6,962 nucleotides of DNA, from NCBI GenBank assembly GCA_910587905.1, contig CAJUOF010000289.1, forward strand, positions 1 through 6,962. Reading direction: 5' to 3'. This document shows positions 6,336 to 6,962 of this stretch, piece by piece. Source of the stretch: an uncultured Lachnospiraceae bacterium (GTDB lineage Bacteria; Bacillota_A; Clostridia; Lachnospirales; Lachnospiraceae). Both the position numbers and the translations under genes were made by a program. The stretch's first letter is position 1; every line of letters begins with the position of its first letter. The notes beneath the pieces were generated by a model that saw nothing but the letters and a program-made list of their open reading frames with translations, was not told where the DNA came from and made no database searches.

Positions 6336-6962
6336 ATGAATTTAATGGATCAGTTGTTGGCGGATATCGTGATCCCCAGGTTCGCAAAGGTCCGCTATGA
6401 GATGGACGGCTCCCATATCGAGGATGTGGAGGGGGCGGTCAGAAAGGCTCTGCAGAGGGAGGGGACCCTGGACCGGATTCGGCCGGGGGACCAGGTTTGT
6501 ATTACCTCTGGAAGCCGGGAGGTCGTCAATGTGGCGAGGATTACCCGCGCTGTCTGTGACCTGGTGAAGGAGGCCGGCGGCCGGCCCTTTATCATTCCGG
6601 CCATGGGCAGTCATGGGGGTGCCGACGCCGAGGGACAGAGGGGGATCCTGGCCGGTTACGGTGTAACGGAAGAGGCCATGGGAGTGCCGATCCTCTCATC
6701 CATGGAGACAGAGGTGATCGGATATGCCCCCGACGGCCAGGAAGTCCACATGGACAAGTATGCAAATGGGGCGGATTTTATCATCCCCATCGGGCGAGTG
6801 AAGGCCCACACGGATTTCAGGGGGCCGGTGGAAAGCGGGATCTGCAAGATGCTGGTCATCGGCATGGGCAAGCAGCACGGGGCTTACCAGTGCCACAAAA
6901 TGGGCTTCCCCAATATGGCGAAAAACGTGATGGCCTTTGCAAAGGTTATGATCGAAAAAAAA
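6336..6962 (+). CDS. LarA-like (DUF2088 / lactate racemase superfamily) protein, 5' part
   Basis: An open frame of 209 codons runs off the right edge; full-length relatives are roughly 420-440 residues, so about half is present. The sequence has the pattern of lactate-racemase-domain proteins: PGDQVCITSGSR (50-61), IIPAMGSHGGADAEGQ (86-101), GYGVTEEAMGVPILSSMET (107-125), GRVKAHTDFRG (153-163) and CKMLVIGMGKQHGA (170-183). In LarA, lysine and histidine residues hold the nickel-pincer (NPN) cofactor and act in proton transfer; His93, His158, Lys179 and His181 are candidates by position, an inference only. The family includes racemases and epimerases of lactate, malate, other 2-hydroxy acids and sugar acids. 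The start at 6336 has GGGAGG (6323-6328) at 7 bases; an in-frame ATG at 6330 is only one base from it. It lies 14 bases after the dehydrogenase stop, so the two are almost certainly cotranscribed. Confidence 0.82.
   Translation, partial: MNLMDQLLADIVIPRFAKVRYEMDGSHIEDVEGAVRKALQREGTLDRIRPGDQVCITSGSREVVNVARITRAVCDLVKEAGGRPFIIPAMGSHGGADAEGQRGILAGYGVTEEAMGVPILSSMETEVIGYAPDGQEVHMDKYANGADFIIPIGRVKAHTDFRGPVESGICKMLVIGMGKQHGAYQCHKMGFPNMAKNVMAFAKVMIEKK

Overview
The window reads as the end of a short-read contig from an anaerobic, gram-positive, Clostridia-like bacterium, probably Lachnospiraceae or a relative. That placement is inferred from three things: the gram-positive lipoprotein signal on the solute-binding protein, strong AGGAGG ribosome-binding sites, and GC-rich genes beside a very AT-rich intergenic promoter region. 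The first 48 bases are not biological. They match an Illumina index/read-2 adapter (tail, 8-base index, read-2 primer), so real sequence starts at 49.

From left to right the window holds: (1) the first 27 codons of a GntR-family regulator on the minus strand, cut off by the adapter; (2) a ~260-bp AT-rich divergent control region with one good sigma-A-type promoter for each direction, and an inverted repeat lying inside the regulator promoter; (3) a complete high-affinity ABC importer of the branched-chain amino acid (Liv/HAAT) type in the order K-H-M-G-F: lipoprotein binding protein, two permeases, two ATPases. These genes are tightly coupled, with a strong intercistronic hairpin after the binding-protein gene; (4) a 112-bp gap containing a near-perfect dyad followed by a short T-run, which may be an attenuator or an operator; (5) an Ldh_2-family (malate/L-lactate dehydrogenase-like) oxidoreductase whose reading frame is broken near its 3' end; (6) the first 209 codons of a LarA-like (DUF2088, lactate racemase superfamily) protein running off the right edge in a run of eight A.

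Together the genes suggest a catabolic unit for a 2-hydroxy acid or related sugar acid, not for leucine. A Liv-type importer brings the substrate in, a LarA-like nickel-pincer racemase/epimerase would interconvert stereoisomers, and the Ldh_2 enzyme would oxidise one of them with NAD(P)+. The divergent GntR protein is the obvious candidate regulator. The individual families are well known. The combination and its substrate are inference, and this is the most interesting biological point in the window. No mobile elements, tRNAs, rRNAs or CRISPR arrays were seen.
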